From assembly GCA_002477595.1 (NCBI GenBank), contig DLQN01000009.1, forward strand, positions 1 through 57,926: 57,926 nucleotides of DNA. Reading direction: 5' to 3'. Below the pieces are notes generated by a model, which saw only the letters and a program-made list of their open reading frames with translations, had not been told where the DNA came from and searched no databases. Below, in pieces: positions 1 through 7,241 of this stretch. How positions within the stretch are numbered: position 1 is the stretch's first letter; each line of letters opens with the position of its first letter. Source of the stretch: Roseivirga sp. UBA7431 (GTDB lineage Bacteria > Bacteroidota > Bacteroidia > Cytophagales > Cyclobacteriaceae). A program made the translations under genes and the position numbers.

Positions 1-1230
1 TTTGTCTTTGTCATCATAACCTTCGTATGATGAAAATATCACTTTTTCTCCAGGCTGTAAACCTTCCAGCACTTCGTAGTGACGTGGTGTCTGGTTTCCA
101 ATTCTGATTTGTCTTCTTGTCGCAACTGTCCCTGTCTCGTCTACAACGAATATCCAGTTCCCACCTGTGGTTTGGAAGAAACTTCCTCTAGGGATCTGAA
201 TTGCATTTTTCTCTTCACTTAACTGAAGGCGAATTGAGATAGTCTGGCCTCTTCGTACGCCTTGGGGTACTTGACCTACCATTTCTACTACGAATGTACC
301 GCTATTAATTTCCGGGAATTTCTTTCTGATCTCTAGGGAATAAGTAGATCCTGCGAAGTCATAAGTACCTACTAAGCCTTCATATACTCTTGGTAAATAA
401 TGTTGATCAACATTGGCTTCAATTTTGAAACCATTCAAATCATCTATCTGAGCAATGGTTGTTCCTTGCCCGATACTTTGCCCTATTTCAACATTTACCG
501 TTGAAAGCAACCCATCTACTGGAGCGGTAACCCAAAGGTCATCTAGTTGTCCTTCAACAATTCTCAAGCTCTCTTGAGAGGTGACAAGGCGTTCAGTATT
601 TTGATTTACTTGATTAACTGAATTAAGGGAATCAAACTCCTTTGTCCTTATTGTATTGACTCTGGTCGCTACCAGTCTATCAAATCTTCGTTTAGAGTTG
701 AGAAACTCTTGCTCCGAAATGACTTTATCCTTCCATAACTGTTGATTCCTTGTATAGATGTCTTTCGCTTCATCAATGTCAAAATCGATTGTAATTACTT
801 GGGCGTTTGACCTAAACAAGGACTGCTTTAAACCATTATTCGTATTCTCTATCTCGTTTCGAAGACGGTTAGTCTGTGTTTGCTGAGTGATGTAGTTCAT
901 CTCAAGCTGACTATTTTCCAGTTTCAAAATAGTATCCCCTTTGTGAACCTCTACACCTCCTTCTAAAAATTTCTCTTGTACGTTACCGCCTACTTTAGCA
1001 TCCAATCGGAAGGTCGTTTTCGGTTGTACCTCACCCTCTATAGGAATGTATTCTTGAAATGGCCCCTCGACAACAGTAGCCATACTGATCTTTTCTAGAT
1101 CTACGTTGAGTTTTGAAGCCTTATCGGCAAAAACAAAAACATATAGTATAAGGAATACTAAGCCTGCACCACCAAGTACTGTAATGACCCTCTTGGCTGT
1201 GAATGTTTTCTTTTTGATTTTCTTATCCAT
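1..1230 (-). CDS. Efflux periplasmic adaptor subunit (HlyD/MacA family), 3' end cut by window
   Basis: Read on the minus strand from an ATG at 1230 with no stop before base 1, so the C-terminus lies outside the window. The protein starts with a short basic stretch (MDKKIKKKTFTAKR) and one hydrophobic segment (about residues 14-34), then a biotinyl-lipoyl-like half (DAKVGGNVQEKFLEGG), a long Gln/Asn-rich coiled-coil hairpin, the second lipoyl half (VTAPVDGLLSTV) and beta-barrel segments. This is the membrane-fusion adaptor layout of tripartite pumps, linking an inner-membrane transporter to an outer-membrane channel. In Bacteroidetes such adaptors often head an operon with MacB-like ABC permeases, but the partner genes are not visible here. 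It is divergent from a sigma-54 response regulator and has a sigma-54-like promoter at 1270-1285. The substrate cannot be told. Confidence 0.85.
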   Translation of the reverse strand, partial: MDKKIKKKTFTAKRVITVLGGAGLVFLILYVFVFADKASKLNVDLEKISMATVVEGPFQEYIPIEGEVQPKTTFRLDAKVGGNVQEKFLEGGVEVHKGDTILKLENSQLEMNYITQQTQTNRLRNEIENTNNGLKQSLFRSNAQVITIDFDIDEAKDIYTRNQQLWKDKVISEQEFLNSKRRFDRLVATRVNTIRTKEFDSLNSVNQVNQNTERLVTSQESLRIVEGQLDDLWVTAPVDGLLSTVNVEIGQSIGQGTTIAQIDDLNGFKIEANVDQHYLPRVYEGLVGTYDFAGSTYSLEIRKKFPEINSGTFVVEMVGQVPQGVRRGQTISIRLQLSEEKNAIQIPRGSFFQTTGGNWIFVVDETGTVATRRQIRIGNQTPRHYEVLEGLQPGEKVIFSSYEGYDDKDK

Positions 1231-1269
1231 TGCTGTTCTTAATATTGTTTTCTAATCCGAGCAGCCATA

Positions 1270-1285
1270 GACAACAAGAGTGCCA
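1270..1285 (-). promoter_or_regulatory. Sigma-54-type -24/-12 promoter for the efflux adaptor
   Basis: On the minus strand the 16 bases TGGCACTCTTGTTGTC match the consensus TGGCAC-N5-TTGCW at every fixed -24 position and at TTG of -12; only the -12 C is T. It sits 40 bases upstream of the adaptor start codon, so transcription would begin about 30 bases before the ATG. Confidence 0.5.
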
Positions 1286-1419
1286 CTTTTATATATATCT
1301 GATTATCATATACTTATGAATTTTTAGTGTAGGGAGGGTCGCGCAAAAGTGTACAATTATAACACACGAAATGATCGTATTCGAACACTTAAAAATCAGG
1401 AATAGTGAGGAGAGGGCAT

Positions 1420-1451
1420 AAAAAAAGGCTCAGTATGGTCAGTACTGAGCC
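1420..1451 (-). terminator. Intrinsic terminator on the minus strand inside the divergent region
   Basis: A perfect 9-bp stem (GGCTCAGTA / TACTGAGCC, 1427-1451) with a 7-base loop is followed on the minus strand by seven T. No annotated minus-strand gene lies upstream, so it would end an unannotated short transcript (for example of the small frame at 1497-1664) or act as an attenuator ahead of the efflux gene. Confidence 0.65.
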
Positions 1452-1496
1452 CAAAGGTCAAAAACTCAAAATATGTGAATTAATATTTAAATTAAT

Positions 1497-1664
1497 TCAA
1501 AACAACGTTTGCAATATATGTACTTTAATCACTTCTGCAAAACCATCCCGCTCTAAATATTGTGACTTTTTATACCATCGGTAAGAAATACATGTACATA
1601 CTCTTTTTACAAAATTCTTCCTTAAATAATTACTATAACACTGACTTTCGCTCAAGCGAGCCAA
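1497..1664 (-). CDS. Possible 55-residue ORF or small RNA ahead of a terminator
   Basis: A minus-strand frame runs from a TTG at 1664 (alternative TTG at 1655) to a TGA at 1497-1499. It encodes a basic, Tyr/Cys-rich peptide ending in VIKVHILQTLF. There is no ATG, I recognise no family, and an open frame this long is expected by chance in AT-rich DNA. The only support is the strong minus-strand terminator 45 bases downstream. A non-coding RNA from the same interval would fit equally well. Confidence 0.15.
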   Translation of the reverse strand: MARLSESQCYSNYLRKNFVKRVCTCISYRWYKKSQYLERDGFAEVIKVHILQTLF

Positions 1665-1776
1665 TTTAAGTTCTTATGAGTAAAATCATCAAACCATGTC
1701 CATTTTCGATCAATTTTTGTTACGTAATCGGACAGTCAAGGAGCAAAAAACCATATATTACATACTTTAAGCCTAT

Positions 1777-1792
1777 TGGCACTATTTAGGCT
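1777..1792 (+). promoter_or_regulatory. Sigma-54-type -24/-12 promoter for the regulator-kinase operon
   Basis: TGGCACTATTTAGGCT has the -24 GG and the -12 GC with exact 10-base spacing. It lies within an inverted repeat (AAGCCTA at 1769-1775 and TAGGCTT at 1787-1793). The predicted start point near 1803 leaves a leader of about 20 bases before the GTG at 1826. The gene it drives encodes a sigma-54 activator, so autoregulation is likely. Confidence 0.5.
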
Positions 1793-1825
1793 TAAGCAAC
1801 CCCGTTCGAATAAACTAACGACACT

Positions 1826-3202
1826 GTGGATAAAGAATTAGGTAAGATTTTAATTATTGATGATGATGAGGATGTTTTAATAGCTGCAAAGCTGCTATTA
1901 AAAAAACATGCCAAAGAAGTTCTCATTGAAAAGAATCCTAAGAAGATTCCTTTCTTAATGAATAATGGCACTTACGATGTCATTCTTCTGGACATGAACT
2001 TTAGTAAAGACATTACTAGCGGTAAAGAAGGGTACTATTGGTTAGAACAGATTCTGGAAGCCGATCCAAAAGCAGTCGTTATATTAATCACCGCCTTTGG
2101 CGATGTAGAAATGGCCGTAAAGGCTCTCAAAGAAGGAGCTACTGATTTTGTGCTAAAGCCTTGGCAAAATGAAAAGCTCATTGGCACACTTTCTTCGGCA
2201 ATCAAGCTCAAAGAGTCCTATAAAGAAGTTGACAAGTTAAAGAGCGCTAAAAAGCAGCTAGAAGACGACATTAACAAACCCTTTAAAGACATCATTGGAG
2301 ATAGTCCAGCCATGAAAAATGTCTTCAGTATTATAGACAAAGTCGCAAGCACAGATGCGAACGTTTTAATACTAGGTGAAAATGGTACAGGTAAAGAATT
2401 AGTCGCTCGAGCAATTCACCAAAGATCATTGCGCAAAGACAATGTTTTTGTAGGTGTAGATATGGGCGCTATTACAGAGACCCTTTTTGAAAGCGAACTC
2501 TTCGGTCATAAAAAAGGCGCTTTTACTGATGCAAAAGAAGATAGAGCTGGCCGCTTCGAAATAGCAACAGGTGGTTCTTTATTCTTAGATGAAATTGGAA
2601 ACCTTGGCATGCCGCTTCAGTCTAAGTTACTTTCCGTATTGCAGCAGAGGCAGGTGACACGCATAGGTTCCAACAAACCACTAGACATTGATATTCGTCT
2701 GATCTGTGCGACTAACATGCCAGTATACGATATGGTAGCCGAAAATACGTTCAGACAGGATTTACTCTATAGAATAAACACAGTAGAATTACATCTCCCT
2801 CCGCTAAGGGAAAGACAAGACGATGTGACTGTCCTAGCGGAACACTTTACTAAAGTATATTGTGATAAGTACAGAAAGCCGCACAAGAAGCTAGCTTCAT
2901 CTACCCTAAAGAAGATGACAAAGTACCCATGGCCTGGAAATATAAGAGAATTACAACACGCCATTGAACGTGCTATTATCATGAGTGAAGGTAATATTCT
3001 AATGCCGGATGACTTCTTCTTTTTGGTTCAGAAAACAGATAACCCTTCCGAAGGAGTTGATAACCTTAACCTTGATGAGGTTGAAAAGAATGTCATTCTA
3101 AAGGCCGTCAACAAACACTCTGGCAATATCTCGAAAGCCGCCAAAGAGCTAGGCCTTACTAGAGCCTCATTATACAGGAGATTAGAGAAGCATGGGCTTT
3201 AA
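1826..3202 (+). CDS. Sigma-54-dependent response regulator (NtrC family)
   Basis: A 458-residue activator with three domains. The receiver (1-120) has acidic residues 12-14, phospho-acceptor Asp56, Thr89 and Lys111. The AAA+ domain (about 155-385) has Walker A GENGTGK at 184-190, Walker B SLFLDEI near 251 and the sigma-54-contact loop GAFTDA at 231-236. A Fis-type helix-turn-helix lies at about 430-458. The loop differs from the classic GAFTGA at one residue, but the critical Phe and Thr remain. The start is GTG; the next Met (residue 45) would remove part of the receiver. It overlaps the kinase gene by 11 bases, which indicates a two-component pair. Its own sigma-54-like promoter and the one before the divergent efflux adaptor suggest its targets. 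Confidence 0.93.
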   Translation: MDKELGKILIIDDDEDVLIAAKLLLKKHAKEVLIEKNPKKIPFLMNNGTYDVILLDMNFSKDITSGKEGYYWLEQILEADPKAVVILITAFGDVEMAVKALKEGATDFVLKPWQNEKLIGTLSSAIKLKESYKEVDKLKSAKKQLEDDINKPFKDIIGDSPAMKNVFSIIDKVASTDANVLILGENGTGKELVARAIHQRSLRKDNVFVGVDMGAITETLFESELFGHKKGAFTDAKEDRAGRFEIATGGSLFLDEIGNLGMPLQSKLLSVLQQRQVTRIGSNKPLDIDIRLICATNMPVYDMVAENTFRQDLLYRINTVELHLPPLRERQDDVTVLAEHFTKVYCDKYRKPHKKLASSTLKKMTKYPWPGNIRELQHAIERAIIMSEGNILMPDDFFFLVQKTDNPSEGVDNLNLDEVEKNVILKAVNKHSGNISKAAKELGLTRASLYRRLEKHGL

Positions 3203-4541
3203 GAACTTTCGGTTTCTGCTTGTTGTCCGAATCATTTTAGTGATCGGAACGATCATGCTATTGGCATATGTGGTGTTTGAATCACCCAATAGTGTTAACA
3301 GCACCTTTTTGATCTTAGTCATAACAATTCAGATCTATTTCCTAATAAGGTCTATTGATAAGACTAACAGAGAGATTACCAGTTTCTTGAGTTCAATCAA
3401 ATATGATGACTTTACTACTACCTACCCCACTAGTGGCCGTGGCCAGTCTATGAACGAACTCTATAATGAGTTTAATAATGTTATAAAGAAGTTTCGAGAG
3501 ATTCGCGCTGACAAGGAAGCGAATTACCATTACTTCAGAACAATAGTTCAGCATGTAGGAATTGGCTTAATAACATTCAATAAGCTAGGTGACATTCAAA
3601 TCATTAATAGTTCAGCAAAAAAACTGATTGGTGTAGAGTCGCTCAACAACATATTCGAATTGAGCAAAGTGAGTGCAAAACTTGTAGAATCACTTGTCAA
3701 ATTAAAGACTGGAGGTAGTGCACTCATAGAGTTAACCAATGAAGGAACGAAGACTCAATTATCAGTATATGTAATTGAATTGGTTTTGAGGGGTGAAGAG
3801 TTCAAACTGGTTTCCGTTCAGAACATCCAAAGCGAATTGGAAGAAAAGGAAATGGAAGCGTGGCAGAACCTAATTAGGGTGCTTACACATGAAATTATGA
3901 ACTCTGTAACACCACTTTCCTCATTGGCGGCTACGGTAGAAACTAACCTAGTAGACAACATCGAGGACGATGTACCAATTGAAAAAGAAGAGCTAGAAGA
4001 TATCTATCTAGCTGTTCAAACCATAAAACGAAGGAGCGAAGGCCTGATTCGCTTTGTTACAGACTTCAGAAATTTAACGAGAATACCCGAACCAAAACTT
4101 CAAGAGATTGAAGTCAAAAAGGTTCTTGATCACATTAGTTTGCTACTTAATCACGAAATGGCAAGCAAAGACATTGACTTCAGGCTGAATATCGTTCCCA
4201 CAGGTTTAATGTTTAATATAGATAAAGAGCTAATTGACCAAGTCTTGATTAACTTACTTCAAAATGCAATTCATGCCTTAGACGAGATCGAAAGTGACAA
4301 AATGATCATCCTCAATGCTTTTATCAATGAATATGGTCGTCCAACACTTACCATTAGAGATAATGGTGTTGGTATTGACGAGGAAGCACTAGGCAAGATC
4401 TTTATTCCGTTTTTCACTACAAAGAAGCAAGGGTCAGGAATAGGTTTAAGTTTGTCTAAACAAATCATGCGAAAACATGGTGGAGCAATTACAGTTAAGT
4501 CAGTAATGAATGAGGGAACGGAATTTACCCTCAGGTTTTAA
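3192..4541 (+). CDS. Sensor histidine kinase paired with the sigma-54 regulator
   Basis: A 449-residue membrane kinase. Two hydrophobic segments at about 9-29 and 37-53 leave almost no periplasmic loop, so it probably senses a membrane or cytoplasmic cue. A PAS-like region (about 110-215) precedes the dimerisation/phospho-acceptor helix with His233 in LTHEIMNSVTPL. The ATPase domain has an N box at Asn358, a G1 box DNGVGID at 390-396, FFTTKKQGSGIGLSL near 407-421, and ends at the stop. The HEIMNS phospho-acceptor motif is common in NtrY-like kinases. The gene starts inside the last codons of the regulator, so the two are translationally coupled. The likely partner is the regulator just upstream. 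Confidence 0.92.
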   Translation: MGFKNFRFLLVVRIILVIGTIMLLAYVVFESPNSVNSTFLILVITIQIYFLIRSIDKTNREITSFLSSIKYDDFTTTYPTSGRGQSMNELYNEFNNVIKKFREIRADKEANYHYFRTIVQHVGIGLITFNKLGDIQIINSSAKKLIGVESLNNIFELSKVSAKLVESLVKLKTGGSALIELTNEGTKTQLSVYVIELVLRGEEFKLVSVQNIQSELEEKEMEAWQNLIRVLTHEIMNSVTPLSSLAATVETNLVDNIEDDVPIEKEELEDIYLAVQTIKRRSEGLIRFVTDFRNLTRIPEPKLQEIEVKKVLDHISLLLNHEMASKDIDFRLNIVPTGLMFNIDKELIDQVLINLLQNAIHALDEIESDKMIILNAFINEYGRPTLTIRDNGVGIDEEALGKIFIPFFTTKKQGSGIGLSLSKQIMRKHGGAITVKSVMNEGTEFTLRF

Positions 4542-4593
4542 TATTTTTAAGGAATCGTTTATCTTCCGCAATCATTTCATTCAAGATCGTCTA

Positions 4594-4839
4594 ATGAGCA
4601 ATACGCTAGAGAAAGTCATCCATATACTTGTTGAGAAAATAGGAATCGCTCCAACTGAAGCGACAACTGACGCGAACTTCATAAAAGACTTAGGAATAGA
4701 CTCCCTAGACTATGCGGAAATAGTTATGGAATTTGAACAGACTTTTGATATTCGAATACCAGACAGCGATGCCGAAAGGCTTCAAACTGTCGGACAGGCC
4801 GTTGAATATATTGATGAGAAAATTTTAGCCAAGCTTTAG
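4594..4839 (+). CDS. Acyl carrier protein (orphan copy)
   Basis: An 81-residue acidic protein with the phosphopantetheine attachment site DLGIDSLD (Ser37) and the usual four-helix pattern. I chose the ATG at 4594 because it gives the normal family length and MSNTLEKVIH matches ACP N-termini; an in-frame ATG at 4510 would overlap the kinase gene and add 28 unusual residues. It lies 52 bases after the kinase and is not next to fabF or other synthase genes; a fabF lies about 18 kb away. It could be a specialised carrier or the main AcpP with its gene displaced. Its 3' end overlaps the convergent DUF429 gene by 4 bases. Confidence 0.9.
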   Translation: MSNTLEKVIHILVEKIGIAPTEATTDANFIKDLGIDSLDYAEIVMEFEQTFDIRIPDSDAERLQTVGQAVEYIDEKILAKL

Positions 4840-5417
4840 TAATATATAACTCCCTCTTCTGGGCTTCCTATCCTTTTCTCATTGGCTGATCCTACCCTGT
4901 CTAATGCATGTAAGGCTAAGATTGCATCAAGGTCATGAGAAGTATTGACCGAACCATCGCTTACCATTTCGTACCCCTCAACTTGCATTTTAGCAAGAAT
5001 AGCGCCATAATCAACATCTTTCTTACGATAACCAAACGCTGTTAGCCCAAGCGCCTTTCCTGTCATCACTGGATAAACCTCAAGAACTTTGGCACCACCT
5101 TTCTCAATTGATGACCTGAGTTTCATCGCACGAGCCGTCAAGCCACCCAAAAACATTGGTGACATGGCTTTCAATGCTTTATCGCATGCTCGATAATGAT
5201 AATCTTCGAATCCAACAAGGCCTGTATAAACACCCGGCAAAGACAATGGCGCATCTATACCGATAACCTGAGGATTGTACTCCGCTACGAAATCAATAAT
5301 CATCTGATCTGCATCTTGATTCTTTTTGGATCTCTCCAGCCGAATACCGTCTCCCATATTATAGGCGATTACTGTTGTGCCTGCTAATTTGCTTCCGTAG
5401 TCTACCCCAATGATCAT
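4836..5417 (-). CDS. DUF429 family protein (predicted RNase H-fold nuclease)
   Basis: 193 residues. The N-terminal MIIGVDYGSKLAGTTV (catalytic-type Asp in the first strand) and VIGIDAPLSL (second acidic strand), with a late acidic motif SHDLDAILALHA, fit the DUF429 family, which is predicted to have an RNase H-like fold. No biochemical role is established. It starts 73 bases from the divergent Msr gene, with a -7 box at 5434-5441, and ends convergently on the acyl carrier protein gene with a 4-base overlap. Confidence 0.75.
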   Translation of the reverse strand: MIIGVDYGSKLAGTTVIAYNMGDGIRLERSKKNQDADQMIIDFVAEYNPQVIGIDAPLSLPGVYTGLVGFEDYHYRACDKALKAMSPMFLGGLTARAMKLRSSIEKGGAKVLEVYPVMTGKALGLTAFGYRKKDVDYGAILAKMQVEGYEMVSDGSVNTSHDLDAILALHALDRVGSANEKRIGSPEEGVIYY

Positions 5418-5433
5418 AGTGAAATTTTTGATT

Positions 5434-5441
5434 CAAAATTA
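5434..5441 (-). promoter_or_regulatory. Bacteroidetes -7 box for the DUF429 gene
   Basis: TAATTTTG on the minus strand matches TAnnTTTG and lies 17 bases upstream of the start codon. No good -33 TTG was seen. Confidence 0.35.
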
Positions 5442-5456
5442 AAACTAAACCTTTCT

Positions 5457-5464
5457 TAGATTTG
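5457..5464 (+). promoter_or_regulatory. Bacteroidetes -7 box for the MsrB-MsrA gene
   Basis: TAGATTTG matches TAnnTTTG, 26 bases before the ATG at 5491. It sits back to back with the divergent DUF429 box. Confidence 0.4.
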
Positions 5465-5490
5465 TTGTCTGCGCTAAAGAAAGGAATAAT

Positions 5491-6477
5491 ATGCTCACCT
5501 GGATTGATGTTATCAAATTTGCCAACAATGGCAATCCAACCCCAGATAGAAGTGTTGAAAAGACTGAAGATGAATGGAGAGAAATACTCACCTCAGAACA
5601 ATTTCAAATTGCTCGACTAAAAGGTACAGAAAGAGCTGGAAGTGGCGCTTTTTGCGAAAGACATGAGCCAGGTTTGTATGGCTGTGTTTGTTGTGGTACC
5701 CCACTGTTTGATTCCAGAGTGAAATTTGAATCAGGTACTGGTTGGCCGAGTTTTGCTCAGCCTGTTAAAGAGAATTCCATTGGCTACATTAAAGACACGG
5801 CCTTTGGCATGACCCGAGTCGAAGTGGTCTGCAATACTTGCGATGCGCACCAAGGACATGTGTTCCCTGATGGACCAGAACCTAGTGGCTTGAGGTATTG
5901 TATTAATTCAGCTTCTATGCAGCTATTAGAAGACAACAAAAATGAAGCGACCGCAATTATCGGGGGTGGATGCTTTTGGTGTACCGAAGCCGTTTTTCAA
6001 AGAGTTCTAGGTGTAAGTAAAGTGGAATCTGGATTTTCAGGCGGAAAGATCAAGAATCCAACGTACAGAGAAGTTTGTAGTGGTAGAACAGGCCATGCCG
6101 AAGTAATTAAGATCACTTATGATCCCGAGATATTATCGTATTCAGACTTATTGAGAATGTTCTTCTCAACACATGACCCTACTACAATGAATAGACAAGG
6201 GTATGACCAAGGGACCGAGTATCGTTCGATCATTTTCTTTCAAGATGACAAGGAGAAAGAAGTCGCTGAGGCTGTAATGGAGGAGATGAAGGATTACTTC
6301 GATGATCCGATCGTGACGGAACTAAGCTCATTCGAAGCATTTTATCCCGCTGACGTTGACCACCAGAACTATTACAACGACCACAGAAGCCAAGGCTACT
6401 GCACAGCCGTTATTGATCCGAAGGTCGCTAAACTGAGAGCGATGTTCACCGATCGGTTGAAACCGGAAATGAATTAA
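5491..6477 (+). CDS. msrBA: Bifunctional methionine sulfoxide reductase MsrB-MsrA
   Basis: A 328-residue fusion in B-then-A order. The MsrB half (about 15-147) has the two zinc CxxC pairs (Cys65/Cys68 and Cys114/Cys117), SGTGWPSF and catalytic Cys137 in RYCINS. The MsrA half (about 153-328) has GGGCFWCTEAVF with catalytic Cys161. Together the halves reduce the R and S epimers of methionine sulfoxide after oxidative damage. There is no signal peptide, so it should be cytoplasmic. The gene stands alone, between its own -7 box and a terminator at 6482-6508. Confidence 0.95.
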   Translation: MLTWIDVIKFANNGNPTPDRSVEKTEDEWREILTSEQFQIARLKGTERAGSGAFCERHEPGLYGCVCCGTPLFDSRVKFESGTGWPSFAQPVKENSIGYIKDTAFGMTRVEVVCNTCDAHQGHVFPDGPEPSGLRYCINSASMQLLEDNKNEATAIIGGGCFWCTEAVFQRVLGVSKVESGFSGGKIKNPTYREVCSGRTGHAEVIKITYDPEILSYSDLLRMFFSTHDPTTMNRQGYDQGTEYRSIIFFQDDKEKEVAEAVMEEMKDYFDDPIVTELSSFEAFYPADVDHQNYYNDHRSQGYCTAVIDPKVAKLRAMFTDRLKPEMN

Positions 6478-6481
6478 TTAA

Positions 6482-6508
6482 AAGCCTCGAATCATCGGGG
6501 CTTTTTTT
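6482..6508 (+). terminator. Intrinsic terminator after the Msr gene
   Basis: AAGCCTCGA-ATCA-TCGGGGCTT forms a stem with one weak pair, followed by a run of T. It begins 4 bases after the stop codon. Confidence 0.85.
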
Positions 6509-6624
6509 GCTCCTAATACAGGTAGCCCAGAATAATTAATTTAAAACGGCTCTTTTGTCCTTTTGCCAAAAGGACTTTATAAAACCAAGGCTATACCAAA
6601 ACTCAAAGTTTGTATCTCTATTGA

Positions 6625-7134
6625 TCAGGTTTGCAACAGTAAATCAACAGCTTGCGCGAAATTAAGAACAACCTGATCGGCAAAGGGTGATGGTTTGGTC
6701 TGAGCAACTTGAATAGTGCTCAAACCCATTTTTTTTGCGGGAATCATATCGCTTTCTCTGTCACCGATCATCCATGAGTTTGAGAGATCAATATTGTGTT
6801 TCGCAATCGCTCTTTCGAACATTAATGAACCTGGCTTTCTGGATAAAGACCTACTGACCGAATCATAACCTGGAGCAAAGTAGATGTCGTCAAGAGCATT
6901 ATCAGATGCTAACTGTATTCTTTCGTGAGAAGCCAGTACGAAGCTGTCATCATATGTGCCCTTCGCAATACCGCTTTGATTCGTGACTACGACCAATAAG
7001 AAGCCCGCTGCTTTCAGTTTTTTCAAGCCCTCCGGAACTCCTTGCTTAATTTTGAATTCCTCACTATTGGTTACCTGAAAACCTAATTCTTCATTAAGTA
7101 CACCATCTCGATCTAGAAATATAGCTTTCTTCAT
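6625..7134 (-). CDS. HAD-IIIA phosphatase (GmhB / histidinol-phosphatase-like)
   Basis: 169 residues. Motif I FLDRDGVLN (nucleophile Asp8, acid Asp10), motif II VVVTNQSGIAKG, a Lys in RKPGSLMF and motif IV GDRESD place it in the subfamily of D-glycero-heptose-1,7-bisphosphate and histidinol-phosphate phosphatases. Classic GmhB has a zinc loop with several cysteines just before the RKP motif; here the loop is GYDSVSRSLSRKP with no cysteine, so it belongs to the zinc-free type and the exact sugar phosphate is uncertain. It is divergent from a glycosyltransferase, which fits a role in glycan precursor supply. Confidence 0.8.
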   Translation of the reverse strand: MKKAIFLDRDGVLNEELGFQVTNSEEFKIKQGVPEGLKKLKAAGFLLVVVTNQSGIAKGTYDDSFVLASHERIQLASDNALDDIYFAPGYDSVSRSLSRKPGSLMFERAIAKHNIDLSNSWMIGDRESDMIPAKKMGLSTIQVAQTKPSPFADQVVLNFAQAVDLLLQT

Positions 7135-7223
7135 TTAGCAGTTATTGTGAATCCCCTCAGCACTATTCATGGACTTAAAGTAAATTAATTTTGTCGACCT
7201 GCAGGCTCTATTTGAGATTATAT

Positions 7224-7231
7224 TAGATTTG
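7224..7231 (+). promoter_or_regulatory. Bacteroidetes -7 box for the glycosyltransferase gene
   Basis: TAGATTTG matches TAnnTTTG, 10 bases before the ATG at 7242, so the leader would be very short. No well-spaced -33 TTG was seen. Confidence 0.35.
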
Positions 7232-7241
7232 TGTCCTTCCA

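Larger units (their letters stand above)
1231..1825. other. 595-bp divergent intergenic region between efflux adaptor and regulator
   Basis: No recognised gene. It holds two sigma-54-like promoter elements, one near each end and pointing outward (1270-1285 minus, 1777-1792 plus), a strong intrinsic terminator read on the minus strand (1420-1451), a short minus-strand open frame just upstream of that terminator (1497-1664), and small palindromes such as TCGCTCAAGCGA at 1648-1659 that could be regulator sites. The length suits enhancer-binding sites for a sigma-54 activator acting on both sides. Confidence 0.6.

Noticed and set aside
1648..1659. TCGCTCAAGCGA palindrome as an enhancer site for the sigma-54 regulator.
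   Set aside because: Only one such copy was seen, and sigma-54 enhancers usually occur in pairs; kept as a note, not a feature.
4510..4593. Longer N-terminus for the acyl carrier protein.
   Set aside because: It would overlap the kinase gene and add 28 residues unlike any ACP; the ATG at 4594 gives the family length.
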